A DNA stretch of 64,000 bases from Streptomyces sp. NBC_00670 (GCF_036226765.1 NZ_CP109017.1:6697001-6761000), one strand, 5' to 3'; counted from the first letter of the stretch, positions 32,938 to 42,484 are shown. The notes: generated by a model from the sequence alone, not told the origin. Numbers and translations: made by a program.

Positions 32938-35358
32938 GTGACCGCGGCGACGGGCTCCTTCCGCCAGTTCGTGCTCAAGGTGCACAGCCGCTGCGACCTG
33001 CGCTGCGACCACTGCTACGTCTACCGCCACGCGGACCGGAGCTGGCGCGGGCGGCCGGTGACCATGTCGGAGGAGACCCTCCGGCTGGCGGCCGCCCGGA
33101 TCGCCGAGCACGCGGCGGAGCACGGCCTGCGCCGGGTCCACGTCGTCCTGCACGGCGGCGAACCGCTGCTCGCCGGACGGGAGCGGCTGCGCGGCTTCGC
33201 CCGCACGCTGCGCTCCGCCCTGGACGGCGTCGCCGCCCTCGACCTGCGGATGCAGACCAACGGCCTGCTCCTGGACGACGCGTTCTGCGCGATGCTCGCC
33301 GAGGAGTCCATCGTCACCAGCATCTCCCTCGACGGCGACGAGGCCGCCCACGACCGGCACCGGGTCCGCGCCGACGGCTCCGGCAGCCACCGGGACGTGG
33401 TGCGTGCCGTGCGCCGCCTCAACGCCCCCGCCCACCGCGGCGCCTTCGGCGGACTGCTCTGCACGGTCGACGTCGAGAACGACCCGGTGGCCGCCTACCG
33501 GGCCCTGGCCGCCCTCGACCCGCCCGCGATCGACTTCCTGCTGCCGCACGCCACCTGGGACCGTCCGCCGCCCCGCCCGCACGGCGCCACCGACCCCGCC
33601 GGGGCCACCGGGGCCACCGGGGCCACCGGGGCCACCGAGTACGCGGACTGGCTGATCGCCGTCCACGAGCGGTGGGCCGCCGACGGCCGACCCGTTCCCA
33701 TCCGGATGTTCGAGTCGATCAGCCGGCTCGCCGACGGCGGCACCAGCCTCACCGAGGCACTCGGGACGGACGACTCCGACCTGCTGGTCCTCGAGACCGA
33801 CGGCGCCGTCGAACAGGCGGACTGGCTGAAGACCGCCTATCCCGGCGCCCCGGAGACCGGACTGCGCCTGGCCACCCACCGCCTGACCGAGGCCGCCGCC
33901 CACCCGGGCATCAAGGCCCGCCGCACCGGCGTCGACGGCCTGAGCGCCGCCTGCCGGTCCTGCCGCGTGGTGTCGGTCTGCGGCGGCGGCCTGTACGGGC
34001 ACCGCTTCCGCACCGCCAACGGCTTCGACAACCCCAGCGTGTACTGCGCCGACCTCCTCAAGCTCATCGACCACGTGCGCGCCGCCGAACGGAGGCCCAC
34101 CGGCATGGACCCCGCCCCGGCCAGGAGGGCCGACGCCGGCACCACCGGCAAGCGGCACGGCCTGCCCTGGCCCCGCTTCGACGCCCTGGCCGCGGGCCGG
34201 GGCACGGCCGACGACATACGCGAACTGGCCGCCGCACAGGGCAGCCTGCGCACCAGTGCGCTGGCCGCGGGACTGCGGACCGCCCGGCGGCGGCCGGACG
34301 CCTCGACGGCCGGCTGGGAGGCCGTCAACGCGCTGCCCGCCGAGGTCCGCCGGCCGCTGCTCGCCGACCCCCATCTGCGGGGGTGGGCCGTGGCCCACGC
34401 CGATGTGCTGCGGCCGGCCGGCGGCCGTCCCGCCGAGGCCGCGCTCGCCGCCACCGCACGCGCCGGAGGACGGCTCACCCTCCCCGTGCCACCGCGCCGC
34501 TGGCCGGACGGCACCGGCATCCACCTCCCCGGCCTCGGCCGGCTGCTGCTGCCCGACGACCCCGCGCCGGGCACGCCGAGAACGGTGACCGTCGAGACGG
34601 CGGACGGCCGGATCGCCGTCGCCGGACACGTCCTCGGGCGGGACCCGCTGCCGGGCGGCATGCGCTGGCAGCCGCTGCGCCGCCTCACCGCCGACGGCCT
34701 CCGGGTCGTCCTCGACGACCTGGAGCCGGCCCGCGACTGCTACGGGAAGGGCGGAACCGCGCAACCCCGCCTGACGTACCGCCAGTTCACGCAGTGGCAG
34801 GGCCGGTTCGCCGACGCCTGGCGGCTGATCCGCGACGCGTACCCGGCGTACGCCCCCGGGATCGCCGCCGGCCTCACCACGCTGACCCCGCTGGTGCCCC
34901 GGCCGAAAGAGGACGTCAGCGCCACGTCGTGGGGAACCTTCGGCGCGATCGGCCTCGCCCTGCCCCGGACCGCCGACGACCTGGCGCTGCTGGTGATCCA
35001 CGAGTTCCAGCACGCCACCCTGTGGGCGCTGTACGACATGTACGAGCTCCTCGACCCGGCCGACACCAGCCGTATGCCGGTCCCCTGGCGCGCCGGACTA
35101 CGGCCCCTGCCCCTGGCCCTCCAGGGCGCCTACGCCCACCTGGCCGTCGCCGACGTGTGGCGTCTGCGGGCCCGGCGGGCGGAGGCCGGGGCCGACCGGG
35201 ACACCGCCGCGGCCCGGCACGCACGGGCCACGGCGGCCACCTGGCGGAACGGGGTGCTGGACGTCACCGGCAGGCTGTTGGACACCGGCGCCCTCTTCCC
35301 CGTGGGGGTGCGCCTGGTCCGCGGGCTGCGTGCGGCGGCGATGGCACTCGCACCGTGA
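32938..35358 (+). CDS. fxsB: FxsB radical SAM/SPASM maturase fused to HExxH domain
   Basis: An 806-aa enzyme. Residues 19-26 carry the radical SAM cluster motif CDLRCDHC (C19, C23, C26); LHGGEPLL and QTNGLLLD fit the SAM domain. A SPASM region (CRSCRVVSVCGGG, later YCADLL) would bind auxiliary Fe-S. The C-terminal half carries TLTPLVPRP and an intact HEFQH (688-692), as in the HExxH peptide beta-hydroxylase extension of FxsB-type proteins, a part often described as inactivated. It would crosslink FxsA at Phe-x-Ser and perhaps hydroxylate it. A run of four 9-base units inserts (GAT)n at about 222-233. The GTG start is 7 bases after fxsA. Confidence 0.92.
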   Translation: MTAATGSFRQFVLKVHSRCDLRCDHCYVYRHADRSWRGRPVTMSEETLRLAAARIAEHAAEHGLRRVHVVLHGGEPLLAGRERLRGFARTLRSALDGVAALDLRMQTNGLLLDDAFCAMLAEESIVTSISLDGDEAAHDRHRVRADGSGSHRDVVRAVRRLNAPAHRGAFGGLLCTVDVENDPVAAYRALAALDPPAIDFLLPHATWDRPPPRPHGATDPAGATGATGATGATEYADWLIAVHERWAADGRPVPIRMFESISRLADGGTSLTEALGTDDSDLLVLETDGAVEQADWLKTAYPGAPETGLRLATHRLTEAAAHPGIKARRTGVDGLSAACRSCRVVSVCGGGLYGHRFRTANGFDNPSVYCADLLKLIDHVRAAERRPTGMDPAPARRADAGTTGKRHGLPWPRFDALAAGRGTADDIRELAAAQGSLRTSALAAGLRTARRRPDASTAGWEAVNALPAEVRRPLLADPHLRGWAVAHADVLRPAGGRPAEAALAATARAGGRLTLPVPPRRWPDGTGIHLPGLGRLLLPDDPAPGTPRTVTVETADGRIAVAGHVLGRDPLPGGMRWQPLRRLTADGLRVVLDDLEPARDCYGKGGTAQPRLTYRQFTQWQGRFADAWRLIRDAYPAYAPGIAAGLTTLTPLVPRPKEDVSATSWGTFGAIGLALPRTADDLALLVIHEFQHATLWALYDMYELLDPADTSRMPVPWRAGLRPLPLALQGAYAHLAVADVWRLRARRAEAGADRDTAAARHARATAATWRNGVLDVTGRLLDTGALFPVGVRLVRGLRAAAMALAP
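33601..33636. repeat. Four exact 9-bp units inside fxsB
   Basis: GGGGCCACC is repeated four times in frame, giving Gly-Ala-Thr units between the SAM and SPASM parts. The count could vary by replication slippage without breaking the frame. Confidence 0.85.
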
Positions 35359-35543
35359 TCCCGCTCCCCGCGGCGCCGCCGGCCCCGGGCGCACGTGCGC
35401 CGCCCGTGCGCCCCCTCGCACAAGCGGAATGCGTCAACCCCTGGCCCCCGGCGGGGATTTCGCGCTCCAATGGTGGATTCAGGGACCGGCCGCACGGTCC
35501 GCATCCGTGCGTGCGGCGACGACCGGGGGACGAGGGGCACGCC

Positions 35544-36203
35544 ATGACTGATCCGGCTCCCGAGCCGGCGGGGACGGCCGGCGCGCCGGACCCGTACGTC
35601 TTCTTCCTCAGCTACGCCCGGGTGCCCTCCACCGAGGACGGTGCGAAGGCGGAGAACCCGGACGAGGACCTGGTCGCCTTCCACCGCCAGCTGTGCGGCC
35701 ACATCATGCAGTTGACCGACCACGACGGGGAGCGCCCGCCGGGCTTCCTGGACCGCAGGATGGGCGTCGGCGCCGACTGGGAACGGCGGCTGAAGGAGAC
35801 GCTCACCGACTGCCAGGTCTTCGTCCCCGTCTACACCAAGCGCTACTTCACCCGTGAGTGGTGCGGGCGGGAGTGGGACGCCTTCGTCCGCCGCCAGGAG
35901 GAGCACTCCCGCAGCCGCCCGTACACCGGCAACGCCATCGTCCCCGTGCTCTGGGTCGACCCCCGCCCGCTGACCCTGCCCCGCGTCGCCCGGCGCGTGC
36001 AGTACGCGCACCCCGACCTCGGCCAGGAGTACCTCAGGTCGGGGCTGTACGGGCTGCGCGCCAAGGGCTACCACGCCAAGTACCACACGGCGGTGTGGGG
36101 CATCGCGCAGACGATCGTCAAGGTGGCCGAGCAGACCCGGCTGGCGCCCTGCGACATCGAACTGTTCAAGGAACTCAGGAACGTCTTCGAGGAGGAACAG
36201 TAG
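35544..36203 (+). CDS. fxsC: FxsC TIR-like protein 1 (219 aa)
   Basis: A 219-aa protein with a TIR-like fold: YVFFLSYARVP at the N-terminus (strand A), DWERRLKETLTDCQVFVPVYTKRYFTREWCGREWDAF (strand D and helix) and VPVLWVDPRPL. It matches the FxsC family (TIR-like protein of the FxSxx-COOH system). A glutamate aligned with the NADase Glu of true TIR enzymes is not clear. The ATG at 35544 has GAGGGG upstream; 185 bases separate it from fxsB. It is followed by a second FxsC one base later. Role in the system is unknown; a scaffold or signalling part is plausible. Confidence 0.85.
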   Translation: MTDPAPEPAGTAGAPDPYVFFLSYARVPSTEDGAKAENPDEDLVAFHRQLCGHIMQLTDHDGERPPGFLDRRMGVGADWERRLKETLTDCQVFVPVYTKRYFTREWCGREWDAFVRRQEEHSRSRPYTGNAIVPVLWVDPRPLTLPRVARRVQYAHPDLGQEYLRSGLYGLRAKGYHAKYHTAVWGIAQTIVKVAEQTRLAPCDIELFKELRNVFEEEQ

Positions 36204-36204
36204 G

Positions 36205-37428
36205 ATGCCGCTCTTCTTCCTCAGCTATTCGCACGTCCCCGTGCACCGCGCGGGCCGCGCCCCCGACTTCGACCGGCTCGTCTTCCGCTTCTTCGACGAG
36301 CTGTGCGCACGGCTCGCCGCCGCCGGCGGGCCGGCGGGGGAGGCGGCCGGCTTCGTCGAGCGGCCCGGGGCACCGGCCGGCCAGGCCCTGCGGGCCCTCG
36401 CCGAGTGCCGCGTCTTCGTCCCCCTCTACGCCAAGCGGTACTTCACCGACCCCAAGTGCGGCCGGCACTGGACCGCGGTCACCACCCGCCCGGCCGCGAG
36501 CCCCCCGGCCGTCGTCCCGGTGCTGTGGACGCCGTACCCGCCCGCCGCGCTGCCCCGCGCCGCCCAGTACGACCTGCCCGCGATGCCCGAGGGCGGCGGC
36601 GAGGCGGAGGAGGCGTACGCCGCCACGGGGCTGCACCAGATGCTCCAGCTCGGTGAGGAACTGGGCGATGCGCAGGCCGTCGAACAGGCCGGCCGGATCA
36701 CCGCCTGGCTGGCCCGGCGCATCCTGCACGCCGCCGCCACCGTCCCCGCACCGGACGGGACCCTGCCGGACGGGGCCGTACCAGCCCAACTGGCCGACCT
36801 GGACAACGCGTTCGCCGCCCCGCTGCCCGCCCCGCCGCCGCTGCGCATCACCGTCCTCGCGCCCACCGAGGACCGGCTCCCCATCGGCCGCGACGAGTCG
36901 CGCTACGGCCCCGCCCCGGAGGACTGGCGGCCCTACGGCCCCACGCTCGGCCCGCTCGCCGACCAGGTGCGCGCCCTCGCCCGCAACCTCGGCTTCGCCC
37001 CCGACCTGGTGGCCTTCGACAAACCCCGCGCCGAACTGCGCAGCACGGCCGTCCCGGACGCGCCCTGGGTGCTGATCGTCGATCCGTGGGCCCTGGAGGA
37101 TCCCCGCATCGCCGCCCAGGCACAGGAGTTCGACACCGCCCGGCAGCCCTGGACGGCCGTGCTCAGCGTGCTGCCCGAGGACGACCCGCAGACCAAGGAG
37201 CGGGCCGAGCGGCTCACCCGGCTGCTGCACACGTGCTTCCCGCGTTTCCTGCGCGAGGGCCGCGCGGGGGAGCAGAATGCGGTCCGGGGGCTGCCCGACG
37301 CGGACGTGTTCGCGCTGTGGTTCAGCGAACTCGCCGAGTCCGCCAAGATGCGGTACTTGCGATACATTCACTCGCACTTGTCCACCGGGAGCAGTGGCAC
37401 CGGGGACCGCACGGAGGGCAGGCCATGA
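36205..37428 (+). CDS. fxsC: FxsC TIR-like protein 2 (407 aa)
   Basis: A 407-aa protein with the same opening as the gene before it (LFFLSYSHVP; then ECRVFVPLYAKRYFTDPKCGRHW) and a VVPVLW strand. It has a second part from about residue 215 with ITVLAPTEDRLPIGRDES and PWVLIVDPWALEDPR, which resembles a second nucleotide-like alpha/beta domain. It is about twice the length of the first FxsC. It overlaps fxsT by ATGA. Two successive FxsC genes are common in this system. Enzymatic activity has not been shown to my knowledge. Confidence 0.85.
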   Translation: MPLFFLSYSHVPVHRAGRAPDFDRLVFRFFDELCARLAAAGGPAGEAAGFVERPGAPAGQALRALAECRVFVPLYAKRYFTDPKCGRHWTAVTTRPAASPPAVVPVLWTPYPPAALPRAAQYDLPAMPEGGGEAEEAYAATGLHQMLQLGEELGDAQAVEQAGRITAWLARRILHAAATVPAPDGTLPDGAVPAQLADLDNAFAAPLPAPPPLRITVLAPTEDRLPIGRDESRYGPAPEDWRPYGPTLGPLADQVRALARNLGFAPDLVAFDKPRAELRSTAVPDAPWVLIVDPWALEDPRIAAQAQEFDTARQPWTAVLSVLPEDDPQTKERAERLTRLLHTCFPRFLREGRAGEQNAVRGLPDADVFALWFSELAESAKMRYLRYIHSHLSTGSSGTGDRTEGRP

Positions 37429-40400
37429 CCGGCGACGAGGGCAGGATCATCACGTTCTACTCGTACAAGGGCGGTACGGGACGGACGATGGCACTCGCCA
37501 ACACCGCCTGGATCCTGGCCTCCGCGGGGCACCGCGTGCTCGCCGTCGACTGGGACCTCGACGCTCCCGGGCTCGACCGCTTCTTCCACCCCTTCCTGGA
37601 CGAGGAGAAGCTGCGCACCACGCCCGGCGTGCTCGAACTCGTCTCCCGCTTCAGCGAGTCCCTGGTCCAGGTGCGGCACACCGGCGCGGTCGCGCCCGGA
37701 TCCGGCCACGACCCGGTCGAGGCCGTCGCCGTGCCCGGCGCGGCCCGGTACGCCGAGATGCTCCCCCTCGACAGCTGTGTGCTGCCGGTCTCCTGGCACT
37801 TCCCCGACGGCGGCTGGCTCGACTACCTTCCGGCCGGCACCAAGAACAAGGGCTATCTGACCGCCTTCTCGCAGTTCGACTGGAAGCCGTTCATGGACGG
37901 CCCGCTCGCCACCCGCTTCCTGGAACGCCTCAAGCGCGAGTTCGGCGACCGGTACGACTACGTCCTCATCGACAGCCGTACGGGCCTCAACGACATCTCC
38001 GACATCTGCACCGTCAACCTGCCGCACACCCTCGTCACCTGTTTCACCCCCAGCAGCCAGAGCATCGACGGCGCGGTCGCCGTCGCGACACGCATCGAGG
38101 AGATGCACCGCGACCGCCGCATCCGCATCCTGCCCGTCCCCATGCGCGTGGAGAACGCGGAGGCCGACCGGCTGGAGGCGGCCCGCGGCCAGTTCCAGTA
38201 CCGCTTCGACCGCATCCTGCGCCGCCACCTCGCCCCCGGCACCGAACCCGACGACTACTGGGGCAGGGTGGAGATCCCCTACCGCCCCATCTACTCCTAC
38301 GAGGAGACCCTCGCCCCCTTCCGCGAGGCACCCGGCGACCCCAAGAGCCTGCTCGCCGCCTACGAGAGACTCGCCGAGGTCCTCTCCGACGGCCAGGTGC
38401 GCCGGATGGCCCGGATCGACGAGACCCTGCGCCGCCGCACCCTGGAGCGCTACACCCGGCACCGGCCGCCCCGCGTCACCGACGTGTACGTCAGCTTCGT
38501 GCCGCAGGACCGCAGTTGGGCGCTGTGGGCGGGGGCGGTCCTGGAGGAGGCGGGCTTCAAGGTCCACCTGGCCCAGGAGGGCACCGCCGAGGGCGGCCGG
38601 CACCGGCAGGAGATCGAACGTGTCGTCGAGTCCGCCCCGCACACCCTCGTCGTCCTCTCCGAGGCCTATCTGCGCTCCTCCCGCTTCCGCACCACCTGGG
38701 AGGCGGTCTACGCGGCCGGCGGCCTGACGGAGGACCGGCGCCTGGTCTCCCTGTGCGTCGAACGGCTGCCGCTCGGCAGCCCGTTCACCGACCGGCTCGC
38801 CGACCTCACCCGCTGCGACACCGGGGAGGCCGCCCGCGACACCCTGCTGGCCTGCTTCGGCCGCAGCTTCGCCCCCGCGGCCCGCGAGCACTACACCGGC
38901 GGCGAACGCCGGATGCCCCGCTACCCCGGCGCCGAACCCCCGGTCTGGTCCGTCCCGCTGCGCACCGCCTCCTTCACCGGCCGCACCGCGCTGCTGGAGC
39001 AGATCCGCGAACGGCTGTGCGACGGCGACGGCAGGGCACTGCTCCTCAAGGGCCTCGGCGGAGTCGGCAAGACGCTCCTCGCCCGCGAGTTCGCGCACCG
39101 CTACAAGAGCGACTACGACATCGCCTGGCACATCCAGGCCGAACAGCGCAACCTCGCCGTCGAGCAGTTCGCGGCCATGGCCGGACCGCTGGGCGTGGCC
39201 GAGCGGAAGAACCCCACCGACACCGCCAAGGCCGTCCGCGAGGCCCTCGACCGCGGGGAGCCGTACGGCAGCTGGCTGCTGATCCTGGACAACGCGGTCG
39301 AGGCGGGCAACCTGCCCGACTTCATGGTCACCGGGCGCAGCGGACACGTCCTGATCACCAGCCAGCGCTCCGAGGGCTGGGGCCGCTGGGCCGACACCCT
39401 GGAGGTCGGCGTGTTCGAACGCGAGGAGAGCATCGCCCATCTGCGCGGCCGGCTCCCCGACTGCGGCCGGGCCGACGCCGACCAGATCGCCGAGGTGCTC
39501 GGCGACCTCCCGATCGCGGTGGAACAGGCCGCCGCCGGCATCGAGCAGTCCAAGGTCAGCGCCCGCGCCTACATCCGCGAACTCCAGTCCCCGGCCACCG
39601 GCGCCGCCCGCACCCGCGGCTCCGGCGACGACAAGGTCGGCGACGTCACCCGGGTCAGCGGCGCCACCTGGGAGTTCGCCCTCGGACAGCTGCGCCGCAA
39701 GTTCCCGCAGGCCGTCCAACTGCTCCAGATCTGCGCCTACTTCGGCCCCGAGCCGATCTCCATGGACCTGCTGGAGGGCGCCGAGGTCTCCCGCGCGCTC
39801 GGCGACTCCCGCACCGTCGCCCGCGCCTACCAGGAACTCAGCCGCTTCTCCCTGGTCACCGTCGACCGCAAGATCTGGGGCGTCCAGGTGCACCGGCTGG
39901 TGCAGCGCGCCATGCGGGACAGCATGACCGAACAGGAGCGGCAGGCCGCACGGGACGTGGTCTACCGGACGCTGATCGCGGCCCGGCCCAGCAAGGACGA
40001 CCCCGAGGACCCCAACACCTGGGAGAGCTACCGGGTCATCTGGTCCCACCTCGGCGCCCCCTGGGCGATGAGCGCCCACGAGGGCGGCATCCGGGAACTC
40101 CTCGTCGACCGGGTGCGCCAACTGCGTCGCCGGGGCGAACTGACCCAGGCCATGGACCTCGGCGTCCGCTGCGTGACCACCTGGACGGAGAGCGGCCCTG
40201 CCGACGACCGCTGGACGCTGCACATGCGCTTCCAGATCGCCAACATCCTGCGCGCCCAGGGCCGTTACGAGGAATCGCTGGCCCTGGACGAGGAGGTCCG
40301 CGAACGCCAGCTCGCCACCCTGCGCGACCCCGACGACCAGCACGTGCTGATGACCACCAGCAGCATCGCCGCCGACCTGCGCGGCCTCGGCCGGCTCGCC

Positions 40401-41465
40401 GAGGCGCTCGACCACGACCGCCGCACCCACCAGCGCTACCTGGAGATCTACGGCGAGGACCACCCCCGCACCCTCGGCGCCGCCAACAACCTCGCCGTCT
40501 CCCTGCGGCTGTCCGGCGAGTACTACCAGGCCCGCGCCCTGGACACCAGGACCCTGGAACTGCGCGAGGAGATCCTGCTGCACGACCACCCGCTGACCAT
40601 CGAGTCCGCCGTGAACCTCGGACGCGACCTGCGGGACTGCGGCGACTACGCGGCCTCCGCCGCGCTGCTGCGGCGCGCCTACGACCGCTGCTTGCAGAAC
40701 CCCCGGCTCACCCCGGGCTCACCGACCGTGCTGAACACCGCCAAGGGCCTGGCCGGGGCGCTGCGCCGGACGGGCAGGCCGGCCGAGGCGCAGGAACTCG
40801 TCGAGCATGTCCTCAAGCACGGGCAGGACGGCGAGAAGGGCGCCTCCCCGGAGCGGCTGCTGGTGGAGATGAGCCTGGCGGGCGACCTGGCCGCGCAGGG
40901 CCGCAGGGACGAGGGGCTGCGGCTGATCCGCCGGGTCCTCGGCGACCTCCGGGACAGCCTCGGCGAGGACCACCCCCAGACGGTGGCGTGCTCGGCCAAC
41001 TACGCGGTCATGCTGCTCGGCGACATCGGCACCGGCCCGGACCCCGCGAGTGCCGGCGACACCGGGACCGTCGAGGAGGCGGCGCGGGCCCGGGCACTGC
41101 TGCAACGGGCCCTCGAAGGGTTCACCGCGCTCAACGGCGAGCACCACCCCTACACGCTGGTCTGCCGGGTCAACCTCGCCGCGGCCGACGCCGCCCTCGG
41201 CGACCGGGAGGAGGCCCGCAAGGGCTGCCAGGAGGCGTACGACCTGCTGCGCGAGGCCCTGGAACCCACCCACCCCTCCACGCTCACCTGCGCCGCCGAC
41301 CTGGGGCTGATCCTGGGTCTGCTCGGCCGGCCGCAGGAGGCGCGGAGCACCCTCCAGGCCGCGCTCACCGCCCTGGCCAAGCGGCTGGGCGAGGACCATC
41401 CGCGGGTGCGGTCGCTGCGGGAGGAGCGGATCACCTGCCTGGAACTGGAGCCGTCGCCGATCTGA
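37425..41465 (+). CDS. fxsT: FxsT: MinD-like/TIR-like/NB-ARC/TPR fusion (1346 aa)
   Basis: A 1346-aa multidomain protein. Residues 1-320 are MinD-like, with SYKGGTGRT at 13-21; the signature Lys15 is kept but the P-loop Lys is Arg20. A TIR-like domain follows at about 350-470 (VTDVYVSFVPQDRSWALW, LVVLSEAYLRSS). An NB-ARC/STAND ATPase has LKGLGGVGKTLLAREFAH (Lys549) and WLLILDNAV as Walker B. From about 925 to the end are tetratricopeptide repeats. This layout matches FxsT of the FxSxx-COOH system and resembles STAND signalling or defence proteins. It overlaps FxsC2 and is last in the operon. The receptor-like TPR end probably senses a peptide or partner. Confidence 0.9.
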   Translation: MTGDEGRIITFYSYKGGTGRTMALANTAWILASAGHRVLAVDWDLDAPGLDRFFHPFLDEEKLRTTPGVLELVSRFSESLVQVRHTGAVAPGSGHDPVEAVAVPGAARYAEMLPLDSCVLPVSWHFPDGGWLDYLPAGTKNKGYLTAFSQFDWKPFMDGPLATRFLERLKREFGDRYDYVLIDSRTGLNDISDICTVNLPHTLVTCFTPSSQSIDGAVAVATRIEEMHRDRRIRILPVPMRVENAEADRLEAARGQFQYRFDRILRRHLAPGTEPDDYWGRVEIPYRPIYSYEETLAPFREAPGDPKSLLAAYERLAEVLSDGQVRRMARIDETLRRRTLERYTRHRPPRVTDVYVSFVPQDRSWALWAGAVLEEAGFKVHLAQEGTAEGGRHRQEIERVVESAPHTLVVLSEAYLRSSRFRTTWEAVYAAGGLTEDRRLVSLCVERLPLGSPFTDRLADLTRCDTGEAARDTLLACFGRSFAPAAREHYTGGERRMPRYPGAEPPVWSVPLRTASFTGRTALLEQIRERLCDGDGRALLLKGLGGVGKTLLAREFAHRYKSDYDIAWHIQAEQRNLAVEQFAAMAGPLGVAERKNPTDTAKAVREALDRGEPYGSWLLILDNAVEAGNLPDFMVTGRSGHVLITSQRSEGWGRWADTLEVGVFEREESIAHLRGRLPDCGRADADQIAEVLGDLPIAVEQAAAGIEQSKVSARAYIRELQSPATGAARTRGSGDDKVGDVTRVSGATWEFALGQLRRKFPQAVQLLQICAYFGPEPISMDLLEGAEVSRALGDSRTVARAYQELSRFSLVTVDRKIWGVQVHRLVQRAMRDSMTEQERQAARDVVYRTLIAARPSKDDPEDPNTWESYRVIWSHLGAPWAMSAHEGGIRELLVDRVRQLRRRGELTQAMDLGVRCVTTWTESGPADDRWTLHMRFQIANILRAQGRYEESLALDEEVRERQLATLRDPDDQHVLMTTSSIAADLRGLGRLAEALDHDRRTHQRYLEIYGEDHPRTLGAANNLAVSLRLSGEYYQARALDTRTLELREEILLHDHPLTIESAVNLGRDLRDCGDYAASAALLRRAYDRCLQNPRLTPGSPTVLNTAKGLAGALRRTGRPAEAQELVEHVLKHGQDGEKGASPERLLVEMSLAGDLAAQGRRDEGLRLIRRVLGDLRDSLGEDHPQTVACSANYAVMLLGDIGTGPDPASAGDTGTVEEAARARALLQRALEGFTALNGEHHPYTLVCRVNLAAADAALGDREEARKGCQEAYDLLREALEPTHPSTLTCAADLGLILGLLGRPQEARSTLQAALTALAKRLGEDHPRVRSLREERITCLELEPSPI

Positions 41466-41521
41466 CCCGGCGGTGAAACCGGCACCGGCAGCCTCCTGCG
41501 ACCTGATCCGAACGACAGACC

Positions 41522-42484
41522 CTAGCCCGCCCGGTCCCGCACCCAGGCGAAGACCTGGGGCATGGCCGGCAGTGCCGCGAAGTGCGCCACGGAGGGTTGC
41601 AGCACCGCCCGGGCGGACGGGAGGTGCCGTTCGAGGTAGCGGAAGTGGGACAGCGGCGCGAAGACGTCGTGCTCGCCGTGCCAGAGCAGCACCGGCAGAC
41701 AGGGGTCGATCTCCGCCAGCTTGAAGTCCCACGGCGTACGGAAGGCGACCAGGTCGTCCACCCAGCCCAGCGGTGCCCGCGGGTCCATCCGCGCGGGCTC
41801 CGCGCCGGGGGAGCGGGCCTGCCCCACCGCCGACAGATAGTTGACCAGCAGCATCCGCCGCACCCCGGCGTCGGAGACGACGACCCGGTCCACCGCGGGC
41901 AGCTCCTCGTCCAGGGACCGCAGCAGGGAGGCCGGATCGCTGCGGATGGCCTCGGCGTTGCGCGCGAGCAGCGCGCCCAGCTCCGCCACGTCGGGCGCGC
42001 ACCGGTCCAGGAGCCGATAGGTGGCGACGTTCGACGGCGACATGTCCTCGAACCAGTCCAGCTCCGCGCCGTCGGCGTCCGGCGGGGCGGTCGAGACCAG
42101 CGCGGCGACGCTCGCCACCCGCCCCCGGGGGTTGATCGCGGCCAGCGCGAGCGCGTGCGGCCCCCCGCCCGACCTGCCCACCACCGAGTAGCGCGGCAGC
42201 CGGAGCTCCCGCGCGATCGCGTCGACGTCCGTGGCGGCGTCGGCGACCGTCCGTCCCGGGTCCCGGCCGGAGTCGCCGTAGCCGGGCCGGTCGTAGGCGA
42301 TCAGCCGGACGCCGAGCTTGTGCAGGTCGAAGGTGCGGGGCCGGGGGCCGAGCCGGCTGCCGGGGGTTCCGTGCAGCAGGAAGACCGGGTGCGCGTCCTC
42401 GTCGCCCCACGTCTGGTAGACGAGGGTCCGGGTCCGCCCCGGACTGCCCGGCTCACGGACCGGCACCTCGACACTTCCGACCAC
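41522..42484 (-). CDS. Alpha/beta hydrolase (320 aa)
   Basis: A 320-aa alpha/beta-hydrolase with oxyanion motif HGTPGSRLG, nucleophile elbow GRSGGG, Asp in GEHDVFAP and His in PSVAHFAAL, close to haloalkane-dehalogenase/proline-iminopeptidase relatives. The GTG at 42484 has GGGAGG 7 bases upstream. It is convergent with fxsT (56-base gap). No signal peptide is visible. A longer reading to 42982 is not credible because it covers the intergenic repeat. The substrate is unknown. Confidence 0.88.
   Translation of the reverse strand: MVGSVEVPVREPGSPGRTRTLVYQTWGDEDAHPVFLLHGTPGSRLGPRPRTFDLHKLGVRLIAYDRPGYGDSGRDPGRTVADAATDVDAIARELRLPRYSVVGRSGGGPHALALAAINPRGRVASVAALVSTAPPDADGAELDWFEDMSPSNVATYRLLDRCAPDVAELGALLARNAEAIRSDPASLLRSLDEELPAVDRVVVSDAGVRRMLLVNYLSAVGQARSPGAEPARMDPRAPLGWVDDLVAFRTPWDFKLAEIDPCLPVLLWHGEHDVFAPLSHFRYLERHLPSARAVLQPSVAHFAALPAMPQVFAWVRDRAG

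Noticed and set aside
33601..33636. CRISPR-like array
   Set aside because: The units are contiguous 9-mers without spacers and lie inside a coding frame.
37277..41476. Second plus-strand frame (1399 aa) across fxsT
   Set aside because: Arg/Pro-rich frame-shifted reading of a gene with well-formed P-loop and TPR motifs.
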